Positions 38,305-46,846 of a stretch of 64,000 bases of DNA are shown piece after piece (the first letter of the stretch is position 1; each line of letters begins with the position of its first letter). The notes beneath the pieces were generated by a model. It saw only the letters and a list, made by a program, of their open reading frames with translations. It was not told the origin of the DNA and made no database searches. The DNA is from Agromyces sp. Soil535 (lineage in GTDB: Bacteria; Actinomycetota; Actinomycetes; Actinomycetales; Microbacteriaceae), in assembly GCF_001428255.1 (NCBI RefSeq), contig NZ_LMRW01000001.1:436504-500503 (forward strand), read 5' to 3'. Made by a program: the position numbers and the translations under genes.

Positions 38305-39039
38305 TCAGTCCTCGGTCACGGTGATCGAGCCGTTCGATGTCCGCAGGTCGAGGGTGAACGCTCCGTCGGGATCGTTGGGCACGCCGATCTCGGTGCTGCC
38401 GTTCGAGGTGTCGGTCAGGACCCGGTACGAGTCCGGCGGCACGGTGACCTCGATCGCCCCGTTCGACGTGCTCGCCTCCACGTCCTGCGGCTCGCCGAGA
38501 CTGAGCTCGATCGCCCCGTTCGACGTCGAGACGCGCACCCCGTCGCCGGAGAGGTCGCGCCCATCGATGCGACCGTTCGACGTCTCAGCCTGCACCCCGC
38601 CCGCCACGTCCTCGAGCTCGATCCGGCCGTTGTTCGTCTCCACGTCGACTTCGCCGACCGCGCGAAGCTTGATCGCCCCGTTCGACGTCGAGCCGCTCAC
38701 GTCGACGCCCGCGGGCACGTCGATGGTGTAGTCGACCGAGCATCGGCGGCCGCAGCCGTGGAGCTCGAGGGTGTCGCCGTCCAGTTCATGGGTCTCGCCG
38801 AAGCTGCGTTCGCCCCGGTACGACACGGTGCGCTCGACGGTCGTCTCGGTCGCACCCTCGACGCCGCGCACGGTCACGCTTCCCGAGGGGTCGACGAGCT
38901 CGATCGCGCGGATCTCGCCGCTCACGGTGGTCTCGTCGCTGAACCGATGCGGCGGCGCGAGCAGGGCGCACCCGCCGAAGGTGCCGACGACCATCACCGT
39001 CGCCGCCGCCGCGACCGAGGCGCGCATGAACCTGTTCAT
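38305..39039 (-). CDS. DUF4097-like surface protein with TSNG repeats
   Basis: 244 residues. An N-terminal hydrophobic segment ends in FGGC (C24), a weak lipobox. The second half consists of at least seven units of about 20 residues each built around TSNGxIxL (TSNGAIKL, TNNGRIEL, TSNGRIDG, TSNGAIEL, TSNGAIEV, TSNGSTEI, TSNGSITV), which would stack as a right-handed beta-solenoid with an asparagine ladder. This fits the DUF4097/adhesin-like beta-helix group. The start has GGGGGAAGA upstream. Probably outside the cell; function unknown. Confidence 0.8.
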   Translation of the reverse strand: MNRFMRASVAAAATVMVVGTFGGCALLAPPHRFSDETTVSGEIRAIELVDPSGSVTVRGVEGATETTVERTVSYRGERSFGETHELDGDTLELHGCGRRCSVDYTIDVPAGVDVSGSTSNGAIKLRAVGEVDVETNNGRIELEDVAGGVQAETSNGRIDGRDLSGDGVRVSTSNGAIELSLGEPQDVEASTSNGAIEVTVPPDSYRVLTDTSNGSTEIGVPNDPDGAFTLDLRTSNGSITVTED

Positions 39040-39209
39040 GGTCTTCCCCCTTGCCGACCCGGCGGCACACGGCAGGCGTTCGCGGCACCCGGTCGTCAAC
39101 GCCGACACTACCGCGCACGCGTGGCTGCCACCATGGTCGGCGGCGCCACCGCGGTACGATGACGCCAGGCCGCCGAAGGCCCGACAGGCGGCTCGGTCAG
39201 GGGTGGACG

Positions 39210-39704
39210 ATGGCACTGAGCAAGAAGGAGAAGGCCGCCTCCAAGGCACTCGAAGCTGCCAAGGATGCGGTTGCCGAAGCGAAGCGGCTGGCGGAGAAGG
39301 TCGACAAGAGCGCCCGCAGGAAGGCGGCGAAGGTCGAGGCGAAGCTCGGCTCGGTCCTCGAGGACGCGCGGGCGACGAAGGCGAGGTCCAAGGCGGCGCG
39401 GAAGCCGGCGAAGTCGAAACCGCCGGCGAAGCCCGTGAAGTCGAAACCGCCGGCGAAGCCCGCGAAGTCCGCGACCAAGCCGAAGACCGCCTCGGCGAAG
39501 CCCGCGAAGTCCGCGACCAAGCCGCAGACCGCCTCGGTGAAGGCCCCGTCAGCGAACGCATCCAAGGCGGCATCGGCGACCGGGTCGTCGGACGGGCTCG
39601 AGACGCAGACCGTCGCGCAACTTCGCCAGCTCGCGAGAAGGCGAGGACTGCGGGGATACTCGCGGTTCACGAAGGCGCAACTGGTCGTTTCCCTCCGCGG
39701 CTGA
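39210..39704 (+). CDS. Histone H1-like Lys/Ala-rich protein with C-terminal SAP/Rho-N-like motif
   Basis: 164 residues. Residues 1-60 are a charged helix rich in Ala, Lys and Glu. Residues 60-120 are KPAK/KPPAK repeats like histone H1 tails. The last 36 residues, ETQTVAQLRQLARRRGLRGYSRFTKAQLVVSLRG, have the helix-turn-helix form of a SAP or Rho N-terminal motif (VAQLRxxARxxGLxGxSxxxKxxLV). Two internal DNA repeats (27 and 42 bases) encode the tail. A nucleoid-associated role is likely by analogy. The repeats make the tail length prone to change between strains. Confidence 0.75.
   Translation: MALSKKEKAASKALEAAKDAVAEAKRLAEKVDKSARRKAAKVEAKLGSVLEDARATKARSKAARKPAKSKPPAKPVKSKPPAKPAKSATKPKTASAKPAKSATKPQTASVKAPSANASKAASATGSSDGLETQTVAQLRQLARRRGLRGYSRFTKAQLVVSLRG
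39409..39540 (+). repeat. Tandem coding repeats in the H1-like tail
   Basis: GTCGAAACCGCCGGCGAAGC recurs with a 27-base period near 39413 and 39440. Then GCGAAGCCCGCGAAGTCCGC begins near 39453 and again near 39495, a 42-base (14-residue) period, encoding AKPAKSATKPKTAS and AKPAKSATKPQTAS. Near identity suggests recent slippage or unequal crossing-over. Confidence 0.7.
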
Positions 39705-39777
39705 AGCTCGAGGGCGTCGGGTCGCCTTCCGTGCCGAGTGCGGCGGCGCCCGACATCCGTTCCGAGCAGGAGGTCCC

Positions 39778-42700
39778 GTGACCGCTGACGTCCCCGGCAT
39801 CCTCGACCGCTCCGCGCTCGCGGCGGCGCCCCGCACGCTCGTCGACGTGTTGCGCGAGACCACGCACGCCCACCCCGACGCCTCCGCGCTCGAGGATGCC
39901 GCGGGCGCGCTCAGCTACCGCGAGCTCATGGCGCGCGTGGTGCGAACCGCAGTGCGCCTGCACCATGAGGGGGTTCGTCGCGGGGATCGCGTCGGCATCC
40001 GCATGCCCTCCGGCTCTCGGGAGCTCTACGTCGCCATCCTCGGCGTGATGGCCGCGGGCGCGGCGTACGTGCCCGTCGACGCCGACGACCCCGATGAGCG
40101 CGCCCGGCTCGTCTTCGGCGAGGCCGACGTGCGCGGGGTGGTCTCAGGGGGCGGCGTGTTCGAGCCGAACGGCGGGACCGAGTCGGATGCCCCGCCGGCC
40201 GGCCTCTTCGACGGAACCCCGCCGCACCCGAGCACGCACGTGATCCCCGTCCCGACGCCGCCGGAGCTCGACGACGACGCGTGGATCATCTTCACCTCGG
40301 GATCGACCGGCACGCCCAAGGGCGTGGCGGTGCGCCACCGCTCAGCAGCCGCGTTCGTCGACGCCGAGGCGAAGCTCTTCCTGCAGGACGCGCCGCTCGG
40401 GCCGGGGGATCGCGTGCTCGCGGGGCTCTCTGTGGCGTTCGACGCCTCGTGCGAGGAGATGTGGCTCGCGTGGCGGCACGGCGCCTGCCTCGTGCCCGCG
40501 CCGCGGAGCCTGGTGCGCAGTGGCATGGATCTCGGGCCGTGGATGGTCACGCACGGGATCACCGTCGTCTCGACGGTGCCGACGCTTGCCGCGCTGTGGC
40601 CCGCGGAGGCGATCGAGAACGTGCGGCTGCTGATCTTCGGCGGCGAGGCGGTTCCACCCGAGCTCGCCGCACGGCTCGTCTCCCCCGAGCGCGAGGTGTG
40701 GAACACCTACGGCCCGACCGAGGCCACCGTCGTCGCCTGCGCCGCGCTGCTGGACGGCGTCGGCCCGGTGCGCATCGGGGTGCCGCTCGACGGCTGGGCG
40801 CTCGCCGTCGTCGATCCCGACGGACGGCCCGTCGGCGAGGGCGAGGTGGGGGAGCTCATCATCGCCGGGGCCGGACTCGCCCGCTACCTCGACGCCGAGA
40901 AGGACGCCGCCAAGTACTCGCCGATGCCGACGCTCGCCTGGGAACGCGCCTACCGGTCGGGCGACCTGGTCGTGTTCGACCCGGATGGCCTTCTCTTCCA
41001 GGGCCGTGTCGACGACCAGGTGAAGGTCGGCGGCCGGCGGATCGAGCTCGGCGAGATCGAGGCGGCGCTGCAGGCGCTCCCCGGTGTCACGGGAGCGGCG
41101 GCGGCGGTGCGCCGCACCGAGGCGGGCAACCAGGTGCTCGTCGGCTACCTCGCCGCCGACGGCGAATTCGATCGAGTCGCGGCCCGCGCCCGTCTCGCCG
41201 AGGAGCTCCCCGCCGCGCTCGTCCCGCTGCTCGCCGTGGTCGACGAGCTGCCGACCCGCACCTCGGGCAAGGTCGACCGCGACGCCCTGCCCTGGCCGCT
41301 GCCGGGGGTGGTTCCGGATGCCGCAGGGCTCGGGGCATCCGCGGCCTGGCTGGCCGAGCTGTGGCAGGCGGTGCTGGGCGTGCCGGTCTCGGAGCCCGAC
41401 GCGAGCTTCTTCGACCTGGGCGGCGGATCGCTCGCCGCCGCACAGCTCGTGAGCCGCATCCGGGCGCGCGACCCTGAGTTCACCGTCGCCGACATCTACG
41501 ACCGCCCTCGCCTCGGCGCCATGGCCGACGAGGTCGAGGCGCGGGTGTCCGACACCGCCGGATCGGACGCCGCGACGTTCCGGCAGCCCGTGCCGACGCC
41601 ACGCGGCACGCAGTGGGTGCAGACGCTCGCCGGGGTGCCGCTGTTCATCCTGAGCGGGGCCCGATGGCTGCTCTACCTGCTCACCGCGACCACGATCCTC
41701 ACCGCGGTCTCCGCCGACTTCGCATTCCTGCCGACCGTCCCGATCTGGGTGCTCATCGTGGGGCTCGCGCTCTTCGCGACGCCCTTCGGCCGCATGGCGA
41801 TCGCCGTGGTCGGTGCACGGGTACTGCTCGCGGGGCTCGAGCCGGGTGACTACCCGCGCGGCGGCGCCGTGCACCTGCGCATGTGGCTAGCCGACCAGAT
41901 CGCCCACCAGGTCGATGCGGTCGGGTTGTCGGGGGCGCCGTGGGTGACGAACTACGCGCGGGCGCTCGGCGCCAGGATCGGGCAGGACGTCGACCTGCAC
42001 ACCCTTCCGCCGGTCACCGGGATGCTCACGATCGGCGACCGCGCCGCGGTGGAGCCCGAGGTCGACCTCGCGGGCACGTGGATCGACGGCGATGTCGTGC
42101 GCATCGGCCGTGTGCGCATCGGGGCGGGTTCGACGATCGGCGCGCGCAGCACGCTGCTGCCGGGCGCGCGCATCGGCAAGCGGGCCGAGATCGCCCCGGG
42201 CTCGGCCGTCTTCGGTCGAGTGCCGTCGGGTCAGCGCTGGGCGGGGTCGCCGGCGGAGCGGGTCGGCCCCGCCCACATCACGACGGACGAGCCGCCGCGG
42301 CCCAGACGCTGGCTCTTCGCGTACGGGCTCTCCTCGCTCCTCCTCTCGCTCCTGCCGATCGCGGCGTTCGCGGCCGGAGGCGCGGTGATCGCCGCGGGGA
42401 TGGCCGGATCGGCCACGCTCGGGGAGGCCGCGCTCCGTGCGCTGGCGTGGCTCGTGCCGGCGACGCTCGTGGCCGGCGTCGCCTTCGCGGGCCTCGTCGT
42501 GATCGCCGTGCGGCTTCTCGCGATCGGCCTGGGTGAGGGGCGGCATCCGGTGCGCAGCCGCGTCGGATGGCAGGCGTGGACCACCGAGCGATTGATGGAT
42601 GCCTCGCGCACGATCCTGTTCCCGCTCTACTCGAGCCTCTTCACCCCGGTGTGGCTGCGCCTGCTCGGGGCGGAGGTCGGACGCGACGTCGAGGCATCCA

Positions 42701-43722
42701 CCGTGCTGCTCATCCCCTCGATGACGACGATCGACGACCATGCCTTCCTCGCGGACGACACCATGGTCGCCTCCTACGAGCTGCAGGGCGGGTGGATGCG
42801 GCTCGAGGGCGCCCGCATCGGCAAGCGGGCGTTCCTCGGCAACTCGGGCATCGCCGCGGCCGGCCACCGGCTCGCGCGGGACACGCTCGTGGCCGTGCTC
42901 TCGGTGGCGCCCGCGAAGTCGAAGCCCGGCACGTCCTGGCTCGGCTCACCGCCGATGCGCCTGCGCCGCTCGGCCCTCGAGGTCGACGAGAGCCGCACCT
43001 ACCGCCCTTCCTCCCGGTTGCGCATCGCGCGCACGCTCTGGGAGCTCTGCCGCATCGTGCCGGTGTTCGTCACCTGCGCGATCGGGCTCGGCGTGCTGTT
43101 CACGCTCGCGGCGCTCACCTCCGCGTTCGGCGCCGTGGTGGCGCTCCTCGTCAGCGGGGTCGTGATGCTCGCGGCCGGGGCGGTGGCCGCCATCGCCTCG
43201 ACGATCGCGAAGTGGGTGTTCGTCGGCCGCATCCGGGCGGGGGAGCATCCGCTCTGGTCGAGCTTCGTCTGGCGCACCGAGGTGTCGGACACGTTCGTCG
43301 AGATGGTCGCCGCGCCGTGGTTCGCGCAGGCCGCGGCCGGAACCCCGGCCCTCGCCGTGTGGCTGCGCACCCTCGGCGCCCGCATCGGCCGTGGCGTCTG
43401 GTGCGACAGCTACTGGCTGCCCGAGGCGGATCTCGTGACGCTCGGCGACGGATCCACCGTGAACCGCGGCTGCGTCGTGCAGACGCACCTGTTCCATGAT
43501 CGAATCATGAGCATGGACCAGGTCACCCTCGAGCCCGGCGCGACGCTCGGCCCGCACAGCGTGATCCTGCCCGCCGCTCGCATCGGCGCGCACGCCACCG
43601 TCGGGCCGGCCTCGCTCGTGATGCGCGGCGAGGTGGTGCCGGTCGGCAGCCGATGGAGCGGCAACCCGATCGGCCCGTGGCGCGTCGTCCGCTTCGCCGA
43701 CTACCACGTGCAGGTGCGCTGA
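39778..43722 (+). CDS. Pls/PosA family non-ribosomal peptide synthetase (A-T-membrane/LbH)
   Basis: 1314 residues. An adenylation domain (about 20-520) shows FTSGSTGTPKG (A3, near 172), NTYGPTEATV (A5, near 309), YRSGDL and GRVDDQVKVGGRRIELGEIE (A7-A8) and SGKVDRDALP (A10). A carrier domain follows, with FDLGGGSLAAAQL and the phosphopantetheine serine near 550. There is no classic condensation domain. Instead come alternating membrane helices and three hexapeptide left-handed helix blocks (about 740-825, 960-1060, 1200-1290), the terminal region found in epsilon-poly-lysine synthetase-like enzymes. GTG start with AGGAGG upstream. It probably makes a homopolymer or short peptide at the membrane; the monomer is unknown. 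Confidence 0.88.
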   Translation: MTADVPGILDRSALAAAPRTLVDVLRETTHAHPDASALEDAAGALSYRELMARVVRTAVRLHHEGVRRGDRVGIRMPSGSRELYVAILGVMAAGAAYVPVDADDPDERARLVFGEADVRGVVSGGGVFEPNGGTESDAPPAGLFDGTPPHPSTHVIPVPTPPELDDDAWIIFTSGSTGTPKGVAVRHRSAAAFVDAEAKLFLQDAPLGPGDRVLAGLSVAFDASCEEMWLAWRHGACLVPAPRSLVRSGMDLGPWMVTHGITVVSTVPTLAALWPAEAIENVRLLIFGGEAVPPELAARLVSPEREVWNTYGPTEATVVACAALLDGVGPVRIGVPLDGWALAVVDPDGRPVGEGEVGELIIAGAGLARYLDAEKDAAKYSPMPTLAWERAYRSGDLVVFDPDGLLFQGRVDDQVKVGGRRIELGEIEAALQALPGVTGAAAAVRRTEAGNQVLVGYLAADGEFDRVAARARLAEELPAALVPLLAVVDELPTRTSGKVDRDALPWPLPGVVPDAAGLGASAAWLAELWQAVLGVPVSEPDASFFDLGGGSLAAAQLVSRIRARDPEFTVADIYDRPRLGAMADEVEARVSDTAGSDAATFRQPVPTPRGTQWVQTLAGVPLFILSGARWLLYLLTATTILTAVSADFAFLPTVPIWVLIVGLALFATPFGRMAIAVVGARVLLAGLEPGDYPRGGAVHLRMWLADQIAHQVDAVGLSGAPWVTNYARALGARIGQDVDLHTLPPVTGMLTIGDRAAVEPEVDLAGTWIDGDVVRIGRVRIGAGSTIGARSTLLPGARIGKRAEIAPGSAVFGRVPSGQRWAGSPAERVGPAHITTDEPPRPRRWLFAYGLSSLLLSLLPIAAFAAGGAVIAAGMAGSATLGEAALRALAWLVPATLVAGVAFAGLVVIAVRLLAIGLGEGRHPVRSRVGWQAWTTERLMDASRTILFPLYSSLFTPVWLRLLGAEVGRDVEASTVLLIPSMTTIDDHAFLADDTMVASYELQGGWMRLEGARIGKRAFLGNSGIAAAGHRLARDTLVAVLSVAPAKSKPGTSWLGSPPMRLRRSALEVDESRTYRPSSRLRIARTLWELCRIVPVFVTCAIGLGVLFTLAALTSAFGAVVALLVSGVVMLAAGAVAAIASTIAKWVFVGRIRAGEHPLWSSFVWRTEVSDTFVEMVAAPWFAQAAAGTPALAVWLRTLGARIGRGVWCDSYWLPEADLVTLGDGSTVNRGCVVQTHLFHDRIMSMDQVTLEPGATLGPHSVILPAARIGAHATVGPASLVMRGEVVPVGSRWSGNPIGPWRVVRFADYHVQVR

Positions 43723-45098
43723 TGGATCCGGCCGAGATCGGCGCCGACACCGCCGGCGACGCCTACCTGCCGCACAGCGGCAACGGCGGGTACCTCACCG
43801 TCTCGAACGCGCTGACCCTGAAGTACCGCATCGCACGAAACCGCCTCGACGGCGTCGCCGAACTGCGCCTCCGCGCGAGTCGGCGACTGGCCCAGTTCAG
43901 CCTCGACCTCGTCGGCCTCACGGCCTCGCGGGTGCGGGTCGACGGTCGCAAGGCCGAGTTCCGGCAGAGCCAGGGCAAGCTCCGCATCACCCCGGTGCGG
44001 CCGATCGAGCCGGGTTCCACCGTCGGGGTGATCGTCGAGTACGGGGGCGCCCCCCGACCCCGGCGCACCAGATGGGGAACGATCGGCTGGGAGGAGCTCG
44101 ACGACGGCGTGCTCGTCGCGTCGCAGCCCTCTGGCGCGCCGACCTGGTTTCCGTGCAACGACCACCCGGCCGACAAGGCGAGCTACCGCCTGCGCTTCGA
44201 GACGGATGCCGCCTACACCGTGGTCGCGAACGGCGAGCTCGTCGAGCACCGCATCGTCGGCGGGCAGGGCATCTGGACGTACGAGCAGCGGGAGCCGACC
44301 TCGAGCTACCTGCTCATGCTGCAGGTCGGGCGGTACACGAGGCGATCGCTCGCGTTCGACGGCGCGGAGTGCGCGGTGTTCTTCCCACGGGCGCTGGAGC
44401 GCGAGGTGCGCGCCGATTTCGCCGACCTGCCGCGGATGCTCGAGGTGTTCGAGGAGCGCTTCGGCCCGTACCCGTTCGAGCGGTACGCCGTCGTGGTCAC
44501 TGACGACGAGTTGGAGATCCCGCTCGAGGCCCAGGGCCTGGCGGTCTTCGGCTCGAACCACGTCGACGGCGAGGGCGGCGAGGAGCGGCTCATCGCGCAC
44601 GAGCTCGCGCACCAGTGGTTCGGCAACAGCGTGGGTGTCGCAAGGTGGCAGGACATCTGGCTGAACGAGGGGTTCTGCTGCTACGCCGAATGGCTGTGGT
44701 CGGATGCCGCGGGCCAAGCCTCCGCCGACGAGCTCGCTCGCCACCACCACGCCGTGCTCGCCCAGCTGCCCGCCGACCTCCTCATCGGCGATCCCGGACC
44801 CTCGTACATGTTCGACGACCGGCTTTACAAGCGTGGCGCGCTGACCCTGCATGCGCTGCGGCACGAGCTCGGCGACGTCGCGTTCTTCGACCTGCTGCGA
44901 GAGTGGACGGCCACGAAGCGCCACGGAAGCGCGACGACCGCGGAATTCATCGATCTCGCCGACGCCCGCACCCACCGCGACCTGGGGGAGTTCTTCGAGT
45001 CGTGGCTGTACCATCCGGCACTGCCCCCTCTTCCCGCCCCGGTCCCTGCGCCGGGAGAGATCAGAGGCGCACCGGGGGCCTCGCGAGGGCGACGCTGA
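43722..45098 (+). CDS. M1 family metallopeptidase (aminopeptidase)
   Basis: 458 residues, starting on the last base of the NRPS stop codon (TGATG), so translation is coupled. The zinc site is HELAH (293-297) with the third ligand in NEGF (Glu 316), and the catalytic DRLYKRGALTLHALR tyrosine segment follows. The exopeptidase GxMEN loop is not seen; EIPLEAQGLAVFG (near 266-278) lies where it would be expected, an altered loop that could change or restrict the substrate. No signal peptide. Its coupling to the NRPS suggests it acts on the NRPS product or precursor, which is inference. Confidence 0.85.
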   Translation: MDPAEIGADTAGDAYLPHSGNGGYLTVSNALTLKYRIARNRLDGVAELRLRASRRLAQFSLDLVGLTASRVRVDGRKAEFRQSQGKLRITPVRPIEPGSTVGVIVEYGGAPRPRRTRWGTIGWEELDDGVLVASQPSGAPTWFPCNDHPADKASYRLRFETDAAYTVVANGELVEHRIVGGQGIWTYEQREPTSSYLLMLQVGRYTRRSLAFDGAECAVFFPRALEREVRADFADLPRMLEVFEERFGPYPFERYAVVVTDDELEIPLEAQGLAVFGSNHVDGEGGEERLIAHELAHQWFGNSVGVARWQDIWLNEGFCCYAEWLWSDAAGQASADELARHHHAVLAQLPADLLIGDPGPSYMFDDRLYKRGALTLHALRHELGDVAFFDLLREWTATKRHGSATTAEFIDLADARTHRDLGEFFESWLYHPALPPLPAPVPAPGEIRGAPGASRGRR

Positions 45099-45723
45099 CG
45101 AGGCATCCGTCGATCCGGAGGTCCGTGAGCCGGTACCGCGCAGGTCGGTCGGGGACGTGCGCGCGATCGCGGCCGAAGACCACCGAGGCGGGTTCGACGC
45201 GGAGGCCGCGGCCGTCGGCCTTCAGCACCGCCTCCGCACGGACCCAGCGACGGATCGCCGTGCGGCGCGAGCCGCCGAGGAGCTGCACGACGGCCGCGCG
45301 CCGGTCGGTCTCGGCCTCGCGCGATCGCGCGGCGCGGGGCCGCTCCACGTCGACGCCGACCGCGATGCCCGAGGGCGCGAGTGCCGCGATCACGAGTGCG
45401 GAGCACGATGCGAGGCTCACCGACGGCGGCGAGCCCGAGGCATCCGGCCAGTGCACCCGAGGTCGGCCATGGTCGCCGCCGCAGCGCTCGCACCTGGCCA
45501 CCACGACCACCTCCTCCGGTCGCACGGCGCCGAGCCTCGCCGCGAGGTCGCGCAGGAGCATCCGGCCGAGCAGGAAGCGATCGCGTGCGGCGGGATCCGC
45601 CGTGTCGGCGGCGCGCGCACGCTCGGGCCCGTCGAGGAGGTGCAGGGCCCGCGCGCGGTCGAACTCGGCGGGATCGGCCCAGGCGAGCCGGACGCCTCCG
45701 TCGATCGCCGCCCCAGCGCTCAT
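45061..45723 (-). CDS. 4'-phosphopantetheinyl transferase superfamily protein
   Basis: 220 residues. The Sfp-type motifs are present: VSLASCSALVIAALAPSGIAVGVDVERPR (metal-binding Asp and Glu in GVDVE, near 125) and RRWVRAEAVLKADGRGL (near 160; Glu and Lys of the W-x-x-(K)EA-x-x-K motif, with Arg-Ala in place of the usual Lys). RFLLGRMLLRDLAA is the usual N-terminal helix. It transfers phosphopantetheine from CoA to carrier domains. It converges with and overlaps the end of the M1 gene by 38 bases. The NRPS carrier domain two genes away is the obvious target. Confidence 0.83.
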   Translation of the reverse strand: MSAGAAIDGGVRLAWADPAEFDRARALHLLDGPERARAADTADPAARDRFLLGRMLLRDLAARLGAVRPEEVVVVARCERCGGDHGRPRVHWPDASGSPPSVSLASCSALVIAALAPSGIAVGVDVERPRAARSREAETDRRAAVVQLLGGSRRTAIRRWVRAEAVLKADGRGLRVEPASVVFGRDRAHVPDRPARYRLTDLRIDGCLVSVALARPPVRL

Positions 45724-45920
45724 GTTCGTTCCTCGATGTCCCTGACGGATGTCGCGGCGAATCGTCGGCCGCCGCTCGCCAGTCCATCACCCGGGCGATG
45801 GGGCTGCAAGCAGACTCGTCGCGCTCGCGGCCTCCGGCCGGCCGTCGAGGGACCCTTCGCAGCAGACGGCCACCACGGGCGGTTACGATAGCGCGGATAC
45901 GCCCGCCCGAGGTGAGGGAG

Positions 45921-46718
45921 CGAATGGCCGGCACACTCGTCGTGATCCCGACCTACAACGAACGCGAGAACCTCGCCGACACGGTGGCCCGTGTGCGCGC
46001 CGCGGTGCCCGCGGCATCCGTGCTCGTGGTCGACGACAGCTCGCCCGACGGCACCGGCGAGCTCGCCGACGAGCTCGCGGCGGCCGACTCCGCCGTGCAG
46101 GTGCTTCACCGCACGACGAAGGACGGCCTCGGCGCGGCCTACCTCGAGGCGTTCCGCTGGGCGCTCGAACGCGGATACGATCCGATCGTGCAGCTCGACG
46201 CCGACGGCTCGCACCTTCCCGAGCAGCTGCCGCGCCTGCTCGACCGGCTCGAGGCGACGGATGCCACTGCCAGCCCCGCCGATCTGGTGATCGGGTCGCG
46301 GTGGGTGCCCGGCGGCTCGATCGAGAACTGGCCGCGGCGGCGCGAGCTCCTCTCGCGCTGGGGGAGCGCGTACGCCCGCGTGGCGCTCGGGCTCGACACC
46401 CGCGACGCGACCGCGGGGTACCGCGCATTCCGTGCGGCGGCGCTGCGGCGCATCCGCCTGGAGGACGTGAACACGCGCGGCTACGGGTTCCAGGTCGACA
46501 TGCTCTGGCACGCGCGCGAGGCCGGCCTCACGGTCGTCGAGGTGCCGGTCACGTTCGTGGAGCGGGCGCGCGGGCGCTCGAAGATGAACCCGGCGATCGT
46601 GCTGGAGGCCATGGTGCGCGTGACGGGATGGGGGCTGCGATCGCGGTTCGGCCGCCGTGCGGCGACGCAGTCGGCGAACGGCGGCAGCGGGTCGGCGGCG
46701 GGTCGCTCCCGCGCCTGA
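45921..46718 (+). CDS. Polyprenol monophosphomannose synthase (GT2)
   Basis: 265 residues. GT2 fold with VVIPTYNERENLADTVARV, VLVVDDSSPDGTGELADEL, the metal-binding VQLDADGSHLPEQLPRLL and VIGSRWVPGGSIENWP. The VPVTFVERARGRSKMN segment is diagnostic for dolichol/polyprenol-phosphate mannose synthases (DPM1/Ppm1). It makes polyprenyl-phosphate mannose for extracytoplasmic mannosylation of glycolipids or proteins. No N-terminal or C-terminal membrane domain is fused, so an acyltransferase (Lnt/Ppm2) would be separate. The ribosome-binding site is GAGGGAG. The tail after 245 is low complexity. Confidence 0.9.
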   Translation, partial: RMAGTLVVIPTYNERENLADTVARVRAAVPAASVLVVDDSSPDGTGELADELAAADSAVQVLHRTTKDGLGAAYLEAFRWALERGYDPIVQLDADGSHLPEQLPRLLDRLEATDATASPADLVIGSRWVPGGSIENWPRRRELLSRWGSAYARVALGLDTRDATAGYRAFRAAALRRIRLEDVNTRGYGFQVDMLWHAREAGLTVVEVPVTFVERARGRSKMNPAIVLEAMVRVTGWGLRSRFGRRAATQSANGGSGSAAGRSRA

Positions 46719-46846
46719 CGCGCATCCTCGGAAGTCCCGACCGGCTGCGAACCCGGTTCCGGGGGAACGGTCGGGTCGCGGCGACGATCGGTCGGGTGCG
46801 AACGCTCGCCGTCCGCGAGGCTGGTGCCCTGGCCTGAAGGAGCACC

